DNA from: Colocasia esculenta
Lineage: Eukaryota; Streptophyta; Magnoliopsida; Alismatales; Araceae
Reading direction: 5' to 3'
Length of the DNA stretch: 64,000 nt
NCBI GenBank assembly: GCA_014218235.1
Contig: CM024760.1
Coordinates: 142,119,245-142,183,244, forward strand
Part shown: positions 32,973 through 45,460 of the stretch, one piece after another
Position numbering within the stretch: the first letter of the stretch is position 1
How the letters are laid out: each line of letters opens with the position of its first letter
Position numbers and translations under genes: made by a program
The notes under the pieces: generated by a model
Seen by the model: the letters and a program-made list of their open reading frames with translations, nothing else
The model's database searches: none
What the model was told of the DNA's origin: nothing

Positions 32973-35282
32973 TCAGCAAACTAATGAACCTTGTAGCCAT
33001 ATTCTTCCATCTAGAATCAAGACAATGGCTATGCAAGGCAAGAAATGTTGAAGATCACATGTAAAATCTTTGAAAAAGAAATGAAGACTGTTCAGATAAA
33101 ATATCATATCATTTCAGAATTGAACTGCTTAAGTTGGAACAACTTTTTATATTTCTATCTGAACAATGAGGAGTGTGCTTTGTTGTTACTGCCCCCAACA
33201 ATAATTCATCTTAACTATAGGTGTCATGTTTGTATCAAGTTGCTCGTAAAAAATTATCCATGATTGACAGTGCACATTAACCTCCCTATGACTTCTTGGT
33301 ATATCAAATGGTGAAATGTGGAAGGACAAGTTATGTTTGTCTGAAAACTATCATTATGCATGAGTAAAATACTCCGTCAAGTACCAAAAGTCATGTTTTG
33401 CATAAAGCTAATTGTGTGTGTGCCTAATCATGTGTAAATTACTTGCAAACTTTTTCATTCCATGCACATGTTAAGGGGGAGTAAATTTGATACAAAAAGA
33501 AATGTTCTTGCTGCTGCATTCTAATTATTTTTATGACTTGTGTCAACTCATTGGAGATCTTGTGTTGACACAGTTTGTTCAAGTTTGTGTTCAGAAATGC
33601 TCATCTTGAATCTATTTTAGATAGTGAATTGAGGTCAAATCTTCTATATTCTAAAATTGTTGTGTTGTGTTGATGTTCATATTGCATGAAATAAAATAGT
33701 CATGTTCACTCTCTTGAATCTCAACCATCAACATTTTGAATGATACTTGATCAGAATCTCTTACTTTTTTGTTCTCTTTTGGAATGAACTCACACATCCT
33801 TGCTCTGTGTGAAAGATTCAATCACAAAATTAATTCTTGGCTTATTCTTGATCTCGTCATGTTTCATTCAAATCTATTCAAGGTTCCATTGATATTTTTA
33901 TATGAGAAATAAAATTTTGAATATCTGAAATATTTGCATTCATGGATTAAACATGAAGATGAAATATAAGATTTCGAGTAATGTGTCTATCTCTATCTTC
34001 AAAGCCTCTTTAGATTTTTTATTGCAAAACACTTTAAGTGGACACTTGAGTAGTCTTGGGTTTTATATCACAAGAAATACTGAAGTTTTTGGTTTTAACA
34101 AATGTTAAGAATGATATCTTAACAATTCAAGACCATGATCTATTAAAGGAAAGGCTACTTGTCACCTAATGAAAAGTAATGGAAGTTCTGAAAGAAAATT
34201 TTTAGGAAAAAGAAAGATTTTTAGGAAAATTGCAGAGCAATGATTAGTACAATAAGTAACTAGGTTATTCCACCTGAGACGTGGATGTACTTGAGTCAAA
34301 AGGTGTTGCTAAGTTATCTCTATTCAAAAAGAAGCTAACAAATGATTAACATGCCTAGTAGTCAGGCACTCTTACACTGAGTAAGTGTGTGTGCTTGCAT
34401 AGAAAAGCATGAATTTAATCTTCTTTACTAATTTCCTAAAATATCTCAAATAAAAGAAATAAACAGAAAAAGAAAAAGGTGTACACAGTGTAGCTGACCT
34501 AAACTAGAATTCATATTGTTCAAGAATGTTAATTTGTTATTCTATATTATGTTAAGATCAAAACCTTGATGTTCTAATGATATACACTCTTGACAACTCA
34601 ATTTAGGTCACAAAAATCGTCACATTTGTAAATAAAATTTCTGAAGTGATTTTTGATGATAAAGAACTGACATAAGAACTCAATCAAAAATCATCTTCAT
34701 TTTTAACTCTTGCTGCACAATATGAAAGGTACAATTATATTATTTTTCATATACTAAAATCATTGTGTACTTTGATACCTTCATGACCCCTTCAAAATCA
34801 AATTGCTTGTACTCCCTGCAATATAGTCTCTTATTCAGGGGGAGCAACTTTATTGTTGATCTCTGATTTTATGCCCCAATCATTTGGTCTCATCAATACT
34901 ATTGGTTTCACATCATTTCTATTGATCCCTATTCAATTGAAGGGGAACAACTCCAATACTATCAAAGGGAGAGAGTTGTTTTCACTTAAGGAGAGAATTC
35001 TGCATATCTGTGTGAATTTATGAGTCCTCGAGTCATATTCTTGATATGGGGGCAATTTGTTTTAATGGGAGAAAACTTAAAAAGGGAAGAGATTCAAATT
35101 GCATTGAATGTGTCTTTCAATCTTTTTGATGTTGTCAAAAAGGGGGAGAGAATGTTGACAAATTCAAAGTTCCTAAATAAAGGTGGAGTTCCTGAATAAA
35201 GGGGGAGAGAATGTATTCTGTGAAAGAATGTTGTCATGTTTTCAAGAATGTTGTTTTAAATGTTGTCATATTTTGTCATCAT
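32973..35282 (+). other. B post-gag spacer
   Basis: No pol and no second ORF. From about 33290 it parallels A's post-pol spacer. It carries a series of PPT-like runs: 33472-33481, 34837-34843, 35137-35150, 35198-35209, then the final one before the LTR. Confidence 0.7.
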
Positions 35283-35297
35283 AAAAAAGGGGGAGAT
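35283..35297 (+). promoter_or_regulatory. B polypurine tract
   Basis: AAAAAAGGGGGAGATT directly before TGTTGAG. Confidence 0.88.
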
Positions 35298-37242
35298 TGT
35301 TGAGTTGTGTGTTTTGATGATGGCATATTGATGATGTCTACACTCTCATACTTTGATTTAATCATGACTAAAACATTTGGTGTGAATGATGTCCAAACAC
35401 TCATGCTTTGATTTTAATGATGACATGTTTTTGATACTTAATATTTCATATCTTACTGATAATGACATGTTTGATGGTCCACTCTTCATTTGTACAGGTT
35501 TACAGAGTTTTTAAAAAAGTAGGTCGACACTACTTGCCAGTAAGGTCGACTCTACCAGTCTGCCCAGCAAGTTCCTGAAGAACAAGCTGCCAATAAGGTC
35601 GACACTAGCTGAGAGTAAGGTCGACACTAGTTGCCATGCAGTGAACTAGTTTTGAAGATATTCTCAGGTTTACAGAGTTTTTACAAAGTAGGTTGACACT
35701 ACTTGACAGTAAGGTCAACTCTACTAGTCTGCTCAGCAAGTTCCTGAAGAGAAGCTGCCAGTAAGGTCGACACTAGCTGAGAGTAAGGTCGACACTAGTT
35801 GTCATCTAGTGAACTAGTTTTAGAGATATTCTCATGAGGTCGACTCTGTCTGTTGATCAGGTCGACGCTACAGTTCTGCCAGTAAAGGGAAATTGGAATT
35901 TCTGATCAGTAGTGTCGACACTATTGAAATGTAGGTCGATTCTCTTTTTCTATAAACCCAGAATTGTGCAGAGCATAAAATCCAACGGCTGTGATCTTTT
36001 GCTAAGATCTTTTTGGGAGATTCCATAATTACAAATTGCCCTTTCATCCAAGTGGCAATGAGGTAAAGGCCTTTTTGACATGTGGCAGCCTTGGGTTCAC
36101 TCTAGGTTTTTGTGCACACCTTTCTCACGTTCATGGGATTGCACAGTGGCTATATAAGCCTCCATCTCATCTGAAGCAGCCATCCTTTGAGCCATTCATC
36201 GATTCCATCAAGAGGACAGGGATCAAGCCAAGCAGTGAGAGAAAGCTCTGGAGTGTTGAAACAGAAGCAGATCAAAAGAAAAGCAGCAGAGGAAGAAGAA
36301 GGAATCGTGCAAGCAATAGATCTAAAACATAGCATCGTGGATTTTGCAAGAAGAAGCAGTAGAGCTGAAAATAAGAGGAACTCTGAAGGCAGGTGGAAGA
36401 GGAAGCCAGTGCAAGAGCAGAAGCACAAAGTTCAGCATCCGTGGAGAAACTCAAGAGCATAAGTTCAGATTGAAATTCTCTGTAAATCAGATCTGAAATA
36501 GGGTATCGCAAATTGAGGCTGATTTGAAGGAGTTCAGATCAAATTGGTTGAGAAGCACAACCAGATGATGCATATGCACAAGATGATCTGAAGCACACCT
36601 TCAACTCTCAAGATCTAAAGATTCAGAGTTCAGATTACACAGTCCAAAGGGAATTGGGCAAAACCGAAGGACTGGTGTTTGAGGATTTATTTCCCTTAAC
36701 TTTGATCTTCTTGTGTATTTGATTGTTTCCTTTTAAACGTTTCTCCGAACTCATTGAGTGCTCTTACTGGTGATAGGAGGGTTGATCCCATACTCTGTGT
36801 GTGTGGATTGAGAAGGTTTATCAAACCTTGAAGCTGTGAATCAGTGGATAAGCTGTGTAATCAGCGGTTGGCAAGTTGTAAGTCAGCGTTCAAGCTATGA
36901 GTCAGCAGGTGTTTGAAGCTGTGAATCAGCGGTTTAGTGAAGCCTCACTTGGTTTGAGTGAGGGGTGGACGTAGGTCTCCGTCTGAGAGCTGAACCACCT
37001 AAAAAATTTCCTATGCAATGGTTTGATCTACTTTCAACTAGATGCTTGCATAGGTTTTTGCATTCACATTGCTTATCTAATTTTCTCTCACATCAATTCA
37101 CTCATTCACATCAGTTCAGTAAAATTGTGAGTCTGTTTAGATCTTTAATGCAAAGTAATTTTTTAATTGTTTAAAGTTTCCGCTGCAAATCTATTCAACT
37201 CCCCTTCTATATTTGCCATTTCACTACATCTATGATCCAACA
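35298..37242 (+). repeat. B 3' LTR
   Basis: Starts TGTTGAGTTGTG and ends GATCCAACA followed by GAAAG. It has two 170-bp tandem units at 35496-35835, in which the GGTCGAC words are better preserved than in the 5' LTR. Confidence 0.92.
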
Positions 37243-37247
37243 GAAAG

Positions 37248-39963
37248 GTATGGTCACTCCTGCTCCTCTTCATTCCCTTCCTCGTGAGTGTGGTAGTCTC
37301 CATCAGACTCACTTATAACACATGAAATAAATAGCGCAGGATGAGCGATAAACGCCCAGTAGGACTTAATATCTCATATAAACAGGCATGCTTTAAGTGA
37401 TTAATCTCTAATGTAAGGATAACTAAAGAGAACGAGCTTGTATAGCCAAGAGAACAAAGTAATGATGGCAAGAGAACGATAGCACTAATAGCACAACTAG
37501 CATGATAACAGATTGGCCATGTAATGAAATAGCACGAAAAGTTGCACAACAGTGCACTAATAATGATAGCACTTGTATTGATAGGACTTGGATTTATTGA
37601 TTGTCATAGATTAAATCTTGATAGTATAAATAGCACTGGATGTATGCCGACATCCTGATCATTTTAACTCCCATGGGCAAATAGCACTTTTCGGGGGCAC
37701 CTCCCAGGACCAGACTGGGCCCTATTGCTTGGCATAGTCATATTCCTATCTTAGACAATTAGTTGTATGGCCAAATAGAGTACAAAGAATAGATGAGAGT
37801 AATTGATGAATAGACGAGAGTGTAGAGAAAATGTGAACAAATGAGAGTATAGAGATAGTAGATGAGATAGGGACATATTCGTAAAAACAACGATAAACAG
37901 GCAATAGTAACAGTTGCATAGCACTAGGTCGTGTGCAGGCAGTCCGGTAGAAGTCACAACCGCCCACTAGCCGTGCCATGAACACAGACTAGAGGTCCAG
38001 CGTGATCCCAAGGTAAGAGAGAACATGCTAAGGCCATTGGATCATATTGATCCCTAAGGTGTAAAAGGGTTTTAATGGTACAACTTGCTCGTCAGCAATG
38101 GATGTCTGCCAAAGCCAAGAAGACATATGGAGGCCTTGACAAGGAGTCCCTGGTCCAGTCAGGAGTATTCCCAACGAAGAGGTGGTCCAAGTCAAGAAAG
38201 AAGTGTGTACAAAATAAGTGTCCGTCGTGCCTTGAGTGCTCGAAGGCAGAGGGACACGATAACGGTATACAAAATGCGCGAATAAAATGAAGACAAGTCC
38301 ATTTACATAATGGGGAGATTAGTAAATAATTACACTTAATTACCAGTTATATTATTGAGTAAATTAATAGGTCTCATGGCAACATTTATGTTTAGTGTGT
38401 GCAAGTGTAAAGAAATCATGAGAGCAAGATCATCATGCACATAGTTTTTAATTAATGAATTTCATGTGAATATTACCCAATATTATACACATTTTGTTAC
38501 TATTCATATCAGTACCAATTAAGGTCTTAATTGTGATTTAATAGCCTAAGTAATAGGGGTTTATGAGAAAATAAGGGTTCTGGCCGAAATTGTGAAATCA
38601 CGATGGGGGTACCCATCGCGTTTCAAGTCGCGACAGTCAGGCCGGTCGCGTTCTGCTGAACTAGGCCGGGCCTACGGTTTACGGTGGAAACTGCGATGAG
38701 TCGAGCCGTCACATTCAAGACGCGGCGCCCTGCCTTGTTGTGACCTTATGAGATCACGACGGGTCTGGCCGTCGCGATTTGAGAAGGTGGGCCGAAGCCC
38801 AAAAGGGGAAAACAACCCCATTTTAGGTTTTGGTCCTTCCTTCCATTGTTGGATATAGGGCTATTCAAAATTCGATATAAAATCACATACATGTCCAAAA
38901 ATCACGAAACTAGTTTTAAACGAAAATAGACATGTAGATGTATCAACATGTACGAGTAATTAGAAAATAGGCATGGATTGGACATGCTTTAATTAGGTAC
39001 ATTTTAGTGACCTAAAACATACACAGTGTGAGAAATCGATTTAATTCTCAAAGGATACATGATGAAAATTGGGGAAAATAGGATCATTCGAATCCTTATA
39101 GCATGCAGTACATATGATAAAATTTGCAAGGTATGAGATCAAGAGTATTCATGAATTGAAGGCAAACAAGTGAGTTCGGGTACATGTATAGCACATGGAT
39201 TGGAGCATGAAATACTCCTTCATGGCACAACAAAAATTGGGGCAAACATGGGGCTTCGATAGAGGGGATCAAGGTCTACCTAGGGTTGAGTTTAATTAGA
39301 TTTAGCTTGAGAGATTGCCTACCTTTCATGCTTTTAAGATCCTAGGGCAGAAGGGTTGAAGATGGCGAAAATGATGAAATCCTCCCTTCCTCCAAGCCTC
39401 TCCTCCTTGACTTACTCATCTAAAGCCTTCTTCCCTCGTTCTCCAATGCTCCAGAAACGAACTAGGGTTGGGTAGACGCGAATTGGGCTTGTATTTGGGG
39501 TTTAAGAGTCCAACCTTTCTCCAACTCTTCCTTCTCCTCTTAGCTACGAATTTCCATGTATATCTTTACTTTTCTAGGATTTATCCACCTAAATAGCTAA
39601 GGGAGAGGTCTAATTTCGTGGCCAAGGGGTTAGGGTAAGTCTAGGACTTTTTAGGATAGATATTAGTTAATTAGTAGTTATCTTAACCATTTTCTAATTA
39701 TTACTATTTTTGGTACGAATTTAGCATAATTATCTCCCATCCAAAGATGGGCTCTTGGCTTTTTGGCCCATTAATTCATGTGTGGATCATTTGTTTAACC
39801 CATTTACTAATTTAGCTTAATGAGTTTTGATTTAATTCCTTTTATTCTAATTTATTTACCCTTTATTCTAATTTAATTCTATTTATCACATTTATTGATT
39901 AATTTATCATTTTATTTCAATTAATACTATTTATCAAAAATAAAAAAAATCAGAGTTGCTACA
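37248..39963 (-). repeat. C 3' LTR, main part (right of B)
   Basis: Ends GTTGCTACA at 39963 on the forward strand, the LTR start in reverse. A donor-like GAAAG|GTAGGCAAT lies at 39322 (reverse), and TCGCGA/GTCGCG words lie at 38590-38780. A TAGCAC/GAGAGTA low-complexity stretch (37790-37925) resembles those in D and K. ORFs here look incidental. Confidence 0.85.
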
Positions 39964-39977
39964 TCCTCCCCCTCTTA
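39964..39977 (-). promoter_or_regulatory. C polypurine tract
   Basis: Reverse strand AAGAGGGGGAGGA just before TGTAGCAAC. Confidence 0.85.
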
Positions 39978-41563
39978 AAATGAATTTTGTCCCCAAATTC
40001 ATAAGATCATAAGAGGAAGATTGACTTACTGAATAGTTCTGGTTAATTCCGTCACATGGTTGCTTCGGGTTCCCACGTGGCTTCTTCGATTTCGTGATTT
40101 CTCCAAAGCACCTTTACCATAGATATAGGTCGATTCCGAAGCTATTGTATCTTCTTGTCTAATATTCTAACGGGCTTCTCTTCATAGGTCATATCTTTAT
40201 GCAGGACAATATCATCATAGCTTATTACATGTGATGGGGTCGTACATGTACTTTCTCAGCATCAACACATGAAAAACATTGTGTACGGTTGAAAACTTAG
40301 GAGGTAATGCCAGACGATATGCCACTTCACCAACTCTTTCCAGTACCTCAAATGGACCTATGAATCTTGGCCTTAACTTGCTTTTCATCCCAAACTTTTG
40401 AAATCCTCGGGTCGGGGATACTTTAAGTAGCACATGATCTCCGATTTGAAATTCTAGGTCCCTTATTCTCTTGTCTGCATAGCTCTTCATCCCAGACTGA
40501 GCTATTTTAATTCTATCCCTGATGATCTGTATATCTCTGCTAGTGTTCTATACCATGTCTGGTCCCAACCATTACTGTTCACCTACTTCATTCTAGCAGA
40601 CTGGCGATCTATAGCTTGTACCATACAGGGCTTCAAACGGTGCCATCTTGATGCTGGCCTGGTAGCTGTTGTTGTAGGTGAATTCTATTAGGGATAGTTG
40701 TTCATTCCAGTACCCCTCAAAATCTATAGTGCATGCACGTAGCATATCTTCCACAATCTGATTTGTTCTTTCCATCTGCCCATCTGTCTGTGGGTGGAAT
40801 GTTGTGCTGAAATTTAGTTTGGTGCCTAGTGCAGTCTGAAGTCCCTTCCAGAACCTAGAGGTGAATCTGGGGTCACGATCTGAGACTATGGACACAGGGA
40901 CTCCATGTAATCTCACAATCTCCTTTACATACAAAGCTGCTAGTACGTCAACACTCTAGGTGCTTTTAATTGCTAGGAAGTGTGCGGATTTTGTCAATCT
41001 GTCCACTATTACCAAATAGCATCGAGTCCACCACGAGTTTGGGGTGAACCCATGATGAAATCCATTCCGATGCTCTCCCATTTCCATTCCGGTATGTCCA
41101 AGGGTTTAAGTACACCCGCAGGACGTCGGTGTTCTGCTTTCACTTGTTGACATGTGAGGTAGTGCGCGACATGATCAGCCACCTCACACTTCATGTTGGG
41201 CCACCAAAATGACCTTTTCATGTCCTGGTACATCTTGGTTGCTCCTGGGTGAATTGTATACTTAGTCTTGTGGGCTTCATCCATCATCTTCTTTTTCAAT
41301 TCTTCATTGTCAGGTAGATAAGTCCTTCCCTGAAATAACAACCTCTCGTCCTTCATGATGGAGAAGTCTGGTCAGTCTGCTAGGGTTTCTTTGACTCGAA
41401 TTAAAAATGGGTCATTAGCTTGTTGCTCCCTGATCTCGACAAACATGTCGGGTTGAGCTCTAAGGTTGGCCACTAACACCTGATCACTTCTCTGCTCAAT
41501 GTTTAGATCTAGACTAGCGAATTGTTGAAGTAATTGCATCTCGCCCATGACTAAACAAGACAA
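39978..41563 (-). pseudogene. C integrase and chromodomain
   Basis: On the reverse strand, the zinc-binding HHCC region (HPGATKMYQDM to CQQVKAEH, with the first Cys of the pair changed to Tyr), the core (GMDFIMG; SDRDPRFTSRFW; TDGQMERTNQ, so D, D and E kept), the C-terminal barrel (KSYADKRIRDLEF to VLMLRKYM) and a chromodomain in another frame (VRILDKKI, EEATWEPE). Stops and frameshifts near 41357, 41009, 40592 and 40215 break it. The chromodomain-tailed end and GDKIHF tail before the PPT fit Tekay/Del. Confidence 0.88.
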
Positions 41564-43130
41564 GGATGCTACAGGATTTCTATTGACCGCATCAGCTACT
41601 ACATTACCTTTACTAGGGTGGTACTGGATATTGAAATCAAAATTCCTTCAAATATTCCAGCCATCTCCTTTGTCGCATATTGAGCTCCTTTTGGGAGAAT
41701 AAGCACTTCAGACTCTTGTGATCAAAGAAGACAATGAATTGCTCTCCATAAAGATAATGCCTCCATATCTTAAGTGCAAACACTACTGCAGCTAGTTCCA
41801 GGTCATGGACGGGGTAGTTGACCTCATGAGGCTTCAACTGTCTTGATGAATAGGCTATTACCTTCTCATTCTGCATCAACACACAGCCAGATGCATCAGT
41901 GTAGATTGAGAATCCTTCGCCCTCGACTAGTAACGCGAGGATAGGTGCAGATGCCAAGCATTGCTTGAGTGTCTAAAAGCCCTTCTCACATTCCTTGCTC
42001 CAGACATAAGGGTTCTCTTTTCGTGTAAGGCGAGTAAGACGTTCAGCTATTTTGGAGAAATCTTTTATGAACCGCCTGTAGTAGCCAGCCAGTCCAAGAA
42101 AGCTTCTGATCTCAGTCACATTGGTCGGTCTCTCCCTGTTGAGTACAACTTCATCCTTGGAAGGATCAACATCTATACCATCCTTTGATATGACATGGCC
42201 TATAAATGACACCTCCTCGAGCCAGAATTCACACTTGCTCAATTAAGCATAGAGCTTGTTGTCACACAAGATCTATAGAGCGATCCTCAGATGCTCCTCA
42301 TGCTCTTCCTTGGTCTAAGAATATATGAGAATATCATTAATAAAAACCACAACGAATTTGTCGAGGTATGGTCGATAGATGCTGTTCATCAATTGCATAA
42401 AAGCTGCAAGAGCATTGGTTAGTCCAAAAGATATGACTACAAATTCATAATGACCGTACCTACTCATGAAAGCTGTCTTGTAAATATCTGCATCCTTAAT
42501 TCTCATCTGATGATATCCTGATCTAAGATCAATCTTAGAGAAGTATTTGGCTCCTGATATTTGATCAAACAATTCATCGACACGAGGCAGAGGGTATTTG
42601 TTCTTGATAGTCAGCTGGTTCAATTGCCTATAGTCAATGCATAGTCTCATAGATCCATCCTTCTTCTTGAGAAACAACACAGGTGCTCCCCAAGGAGAAG
42701 TACTTAGTCTGATAAAGCCCTTTTCCAATAATTCCATCAATTTCTCCTTTAGTTCCTTTAATTCAGCAGGGGACATTTGGTAGGGTTGGTGTGACACCGG
42801 TGCTGCTCCAGAAGTTAGATCGATTGCGAAATTTACATCTCTTTCAGGTGGGATGCCTGGTAGCTCATCCAGGAACACGTCGGAGTACTCATGCACTATA
42901 TGTATGTCAGCTATCTTAGATGCTTTCTTTTCAACCACTATGGCGGCAAGAAATGCCACACAACCCTTTCTTATCTTGCTTTGTACCCGAATAGTAGAGA
43001 TGAGAGACAAGTACCTCTTGTGTCTACGTCCCGTGAAGGTCAACTTAGGGAATTCACTAAAGGAAATTTTCCCTCTTCTACAGTCGACAAGATCCCCGTA
43101 AGTGCAGTAAATCGGCTCCCAATATGACAT
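41564..43130 (-). pseudogene. C reverse transcriptase and RNase H
   Basis: RT runs as one 271-codon frame (43130-42315): GFIRLSTSPWGAP, CIDYRQLNQLTIKNKYPLP, SKIDLRSGYHQ, and the active site FINDILIYS, where the first catalytic Asp of DD is Asn. A TAG-type break near 42315 is followed by SKCEFWLEEVSFIGH to SFLGLAGYYRRF. RNase H (41957-41637) has IYTDASG but lacks a few residues before CVLMQ, then VHDLELAAVVFALKIWRHYL and FDHKSLK. It is inactive as written. Confidence 0.9.
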
Positions 43131-43647
43131 CGTAGCCCTCCATGGGCATACAGATCAGATCGGCTCTTAGATTTAGTTCACCAATCATGACATCAGCTAA
43201 TGGGAAATATTTGTTCAGTTGGGCTTTCTCGCCCAGTGGTGTTGTAACAGGTAATTCATTTCTCATAGATGCAGGTTTAACATTTAATGTATCAGAAAAT
43301 GCTTGTGATCTGAACGAATGTGTTGCATTAGTATCAAACAAAACAAATGTTGATTGAGAAAAGACTGGTAAGGTACCTTCTACAACTCCGCCTTCCTCGG
43401 CGTTTTCTGCTTCTTGAACTGCTTGGAGTCTACCTGGCTTCTTTGGTCCCACAGGATGCTTCTCATTTTCTTTAAGCATTGGGCAGTCGGGAATACGATG
43501 CTCTCGACTCCCACATCCTAGGCATGCACCTACCTTCCTACAGCATTCTTCGACAGTGTGACCTAGCTTGTCACAGTGCTTGCATCTGGGCTTGTTGGGG
43601 GGCAGAGGGGGTGAAGACCTTGGGCATCTGCTCTTGGCTTGGCCCAT
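43078..43647 (-). pseudogene. C zinc knuckles and protease
   Basis: Reads CKHCDKLGHTVEEC and CLGCGSREHRIPDC, then a retropepsin with VLFDTNATHSF in place of the usual DTG, followed by CMPMEGYDVILGADLL. The Gly-to-Asn change in the catalytic triad should abolish cleavage. The frame overlaps the start of RT. Confidence 0.85.
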
Positions 43648-44201
43648 CGGTAATGCTTAATGGCCTTTTCTTGCCGTTGGTGGGCTTGATCGAAGATCTT
43701 AATGTCTGTTCTTTCTTGACCATTCTACCCTTGATGCGATTGGTGAGGTCGGTCGCATTCTCTAGCAGCTGTGCCTTCTTGACCATCTCGGCATAATTCT
43801 AGATGTTAAGCGGTGCGAGTTGGGTGATATATGTGGGTTTGAGCCTGTTGAGAAAGTGCTTTGCCTTCATTTTCTCGGTGCCGACAAGGTGATTGTCATA
43901 TTGTGCCAACCCTGAGAATTGTGCTTCATATTCGACAACTGAGAGATTCCTCTACTTCAGTGCAGCAAATTCAGAGGCTTTCTTTTCTTGAACTCGTTCA
44001 GAGAAATATTTGGAGTTGAAGTGCTCCTTAAACTCATCCCATGTAAATTGTGCATCGGCCCTGGTGGCCTCTACAGACTCCCACCACGAATGGGCGTCCC
44101 TTTCAAGTTGAAATGTTGCTAGCAATAGTTTGTCCCCATCTGCGCATTGCATGACGCGGAAAATGCGTTCTATCTCATTTAGCCAGTTTTCTGCCAAGGG
44201 A
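43571..44201 (-). pseudogene. C gag, truncated
   Basis: The retrotransposon gag domain is present from AENWLNEIERIFRVMQC through WWESVEATRA, KYFSERVQEKKASEFAALK and, after a stop, EYEAQFSGLAQY. The N-terminus is missing: homology stops near 44201, the junction with element E's 3' end. Confidence 0.85.
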
Positions 44202-44600
44202 ATATGTATTCATATAACTCTCCGAGGATTAAGGTTATTTCTTAGTGGGGGAGACCTTAAGTATAATATGCTATTAACAAGGATCTTCTTAATACTTAAT
44301 ATACTATTGCCAAAAATAAAGAACATAGTAGAGGGTGCATCTAATTGAACCCATGATCATAACATGGCTTCTTAAGATCTAAAAATGTTGATTAATATTC
44401 AGATTCCCATCAACTGACGGTGTCATGACAACAATATATATAGTGGATGTATACATCGTATGATATAATAATCAAGACAAGACTGATAAGACTAATCTAG
44501 ACTAAATAAAATTTAAAAGGCTGAAAACATAATCCTAGTGATCCATTCAAACTAGTTGTGGAGTTTGGAGGACCAAACTCTTTTCTTAGTGGGGGAGAGT
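44202..44600 (+). other. E surviving internal 3' end with two PPT-like tracts
   Basis: TTTCTTAGTGGGGGAGA occurs at about 44223 and again at about 44582, the second abutting the LTR at 44601. The first follows a TCCGAGGATTAAGG tail like that after gypsy pol. The 340 bp between them are AT-rich and non-coding. Confidence 0.65.
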
Positions 44601-45164
44601 TGTAACACCCCAAAAAAAAAATTTATTTGAAAATTTAAAAAATGTGAAGATTTTGATTGTTAAACATAACTACTATCATGTGATGTAATTAACATTAATT
44701 TAAGATTAATTTGTACTAATAAATATTATTCCAGTATCGTACTCAGAGGTGCGCACCCCGATAGGGCAACATCAGAATTTTGTAACGAAATTGAAATATG
44801 AAAACACCATAATTTCTAGAAAAATGTGCTTATACTAGAAACATAAATATCCTGAATTATTGACGCCCGAATATCAAGATTAAGTCAACACAATGATTTT
44901 CTGGGTAATTTTTACTGGGTATAAAAATTTAGGGTCAAATGGGCCAGCTGAATTTCCACCTATTTACGTAACCCATTTCTTGGAATAATTGTTGCTTACG
45001 CATTATGGCTATGTAAGGTTATTTTACCTAGGTTAAACTGCCTACACGTTTCACCTTAGGTGTAAGCCATGGGAAACTTGCATGGTAAATGTGGCTTTGG
45101 GTGGGTAGGAGAGGCTTGTACCGCAACACATGTATGGCCTACGTGCCATAAATGCATGGGGTTT

Positions 45165-45184
45165 GAGAGTTTATATAAACTCTC
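45165..45184 (+). promoter_or_regulatory. E 3' LTR TATA box in a 20-bp palindrome
   Basis: Identical to 27445-27464 and perfectly self-complementary. Confidence 0.8.
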
Positions 45185-45460
45185 CTTCACCCTTCGTAAG
45201 ATCTTTCCACCACTTGTTGCTCCTGCTCCTGTTACTACTGCTCCTGCTACTGCTGCTGCTTTTGTCGTTGCTACTTCTCCTCCTGCTACTACTGCTGCTA
45301 CTACTACTGTTGTTCTTGCCGTTACTGCTGCTGCTTTGCCGTGGCTGCTACTACTTCTTCTCTTGTTGCTGCTACTTCCGCAGCCTTATAGTTTCCTTCT
45401 CCCTGCTACTGTGGGCTCCTTCGTTGAGGAGAAGAGAAGGCCTTCATCTTCCTAAGTCAG

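Larger units (their letters stand above)
28349..37242 (+). mobile_element. Element B: gag-only SIRE-like copia element lacking pol
   Basis: Two LTRs (28349-30450, 35298-37242), GAAAG target duplications (28344-28348 and 37243-37247), primer site and PPT are all present. The interior has a long gag closely related to A's, then jumps from the gag end (32972) to post-pol spacer sequence (about 33290). Protease, integrase, RT and RNase H are absent, so B depends on other copies. The layout resembles described gag-only terminal-repeat retrotransposons. It lies in the LTR of C. Confidence 0.9.
28092..44201 (-). mobile_element. Element C: reverse-strand Tekay-like chromovirus, 5' truncated, split by B
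   Basis: On the reverse strand: truncated gag, zinc knuckles, protease, RT, RNase H, integrase, chromodomain, PPT (about 39964-39977) and a 3' LTR starting TGTAGCAACTCTG and ending GGGGCGTTACA at 28092. B (28349-37247) sits in the LTR; without it the LTR is 2973 bp. The 5' LTR and gag N-terminus are missing beyond about 44201. The left flank TCATG is present in E's intact LTR as a tandem TCATGTCATG, so the insertion point is clear although the second duplication copy is lost. Active sites are mutated. Confidence 0.88.

Noticed and set aside
37746..37985. Reverse ORF of 79 codons in the C LTR
   Set aside because: Lies in low-complexity TAGCAC/GAGAGTA sequence shared with the D and K LTRs.
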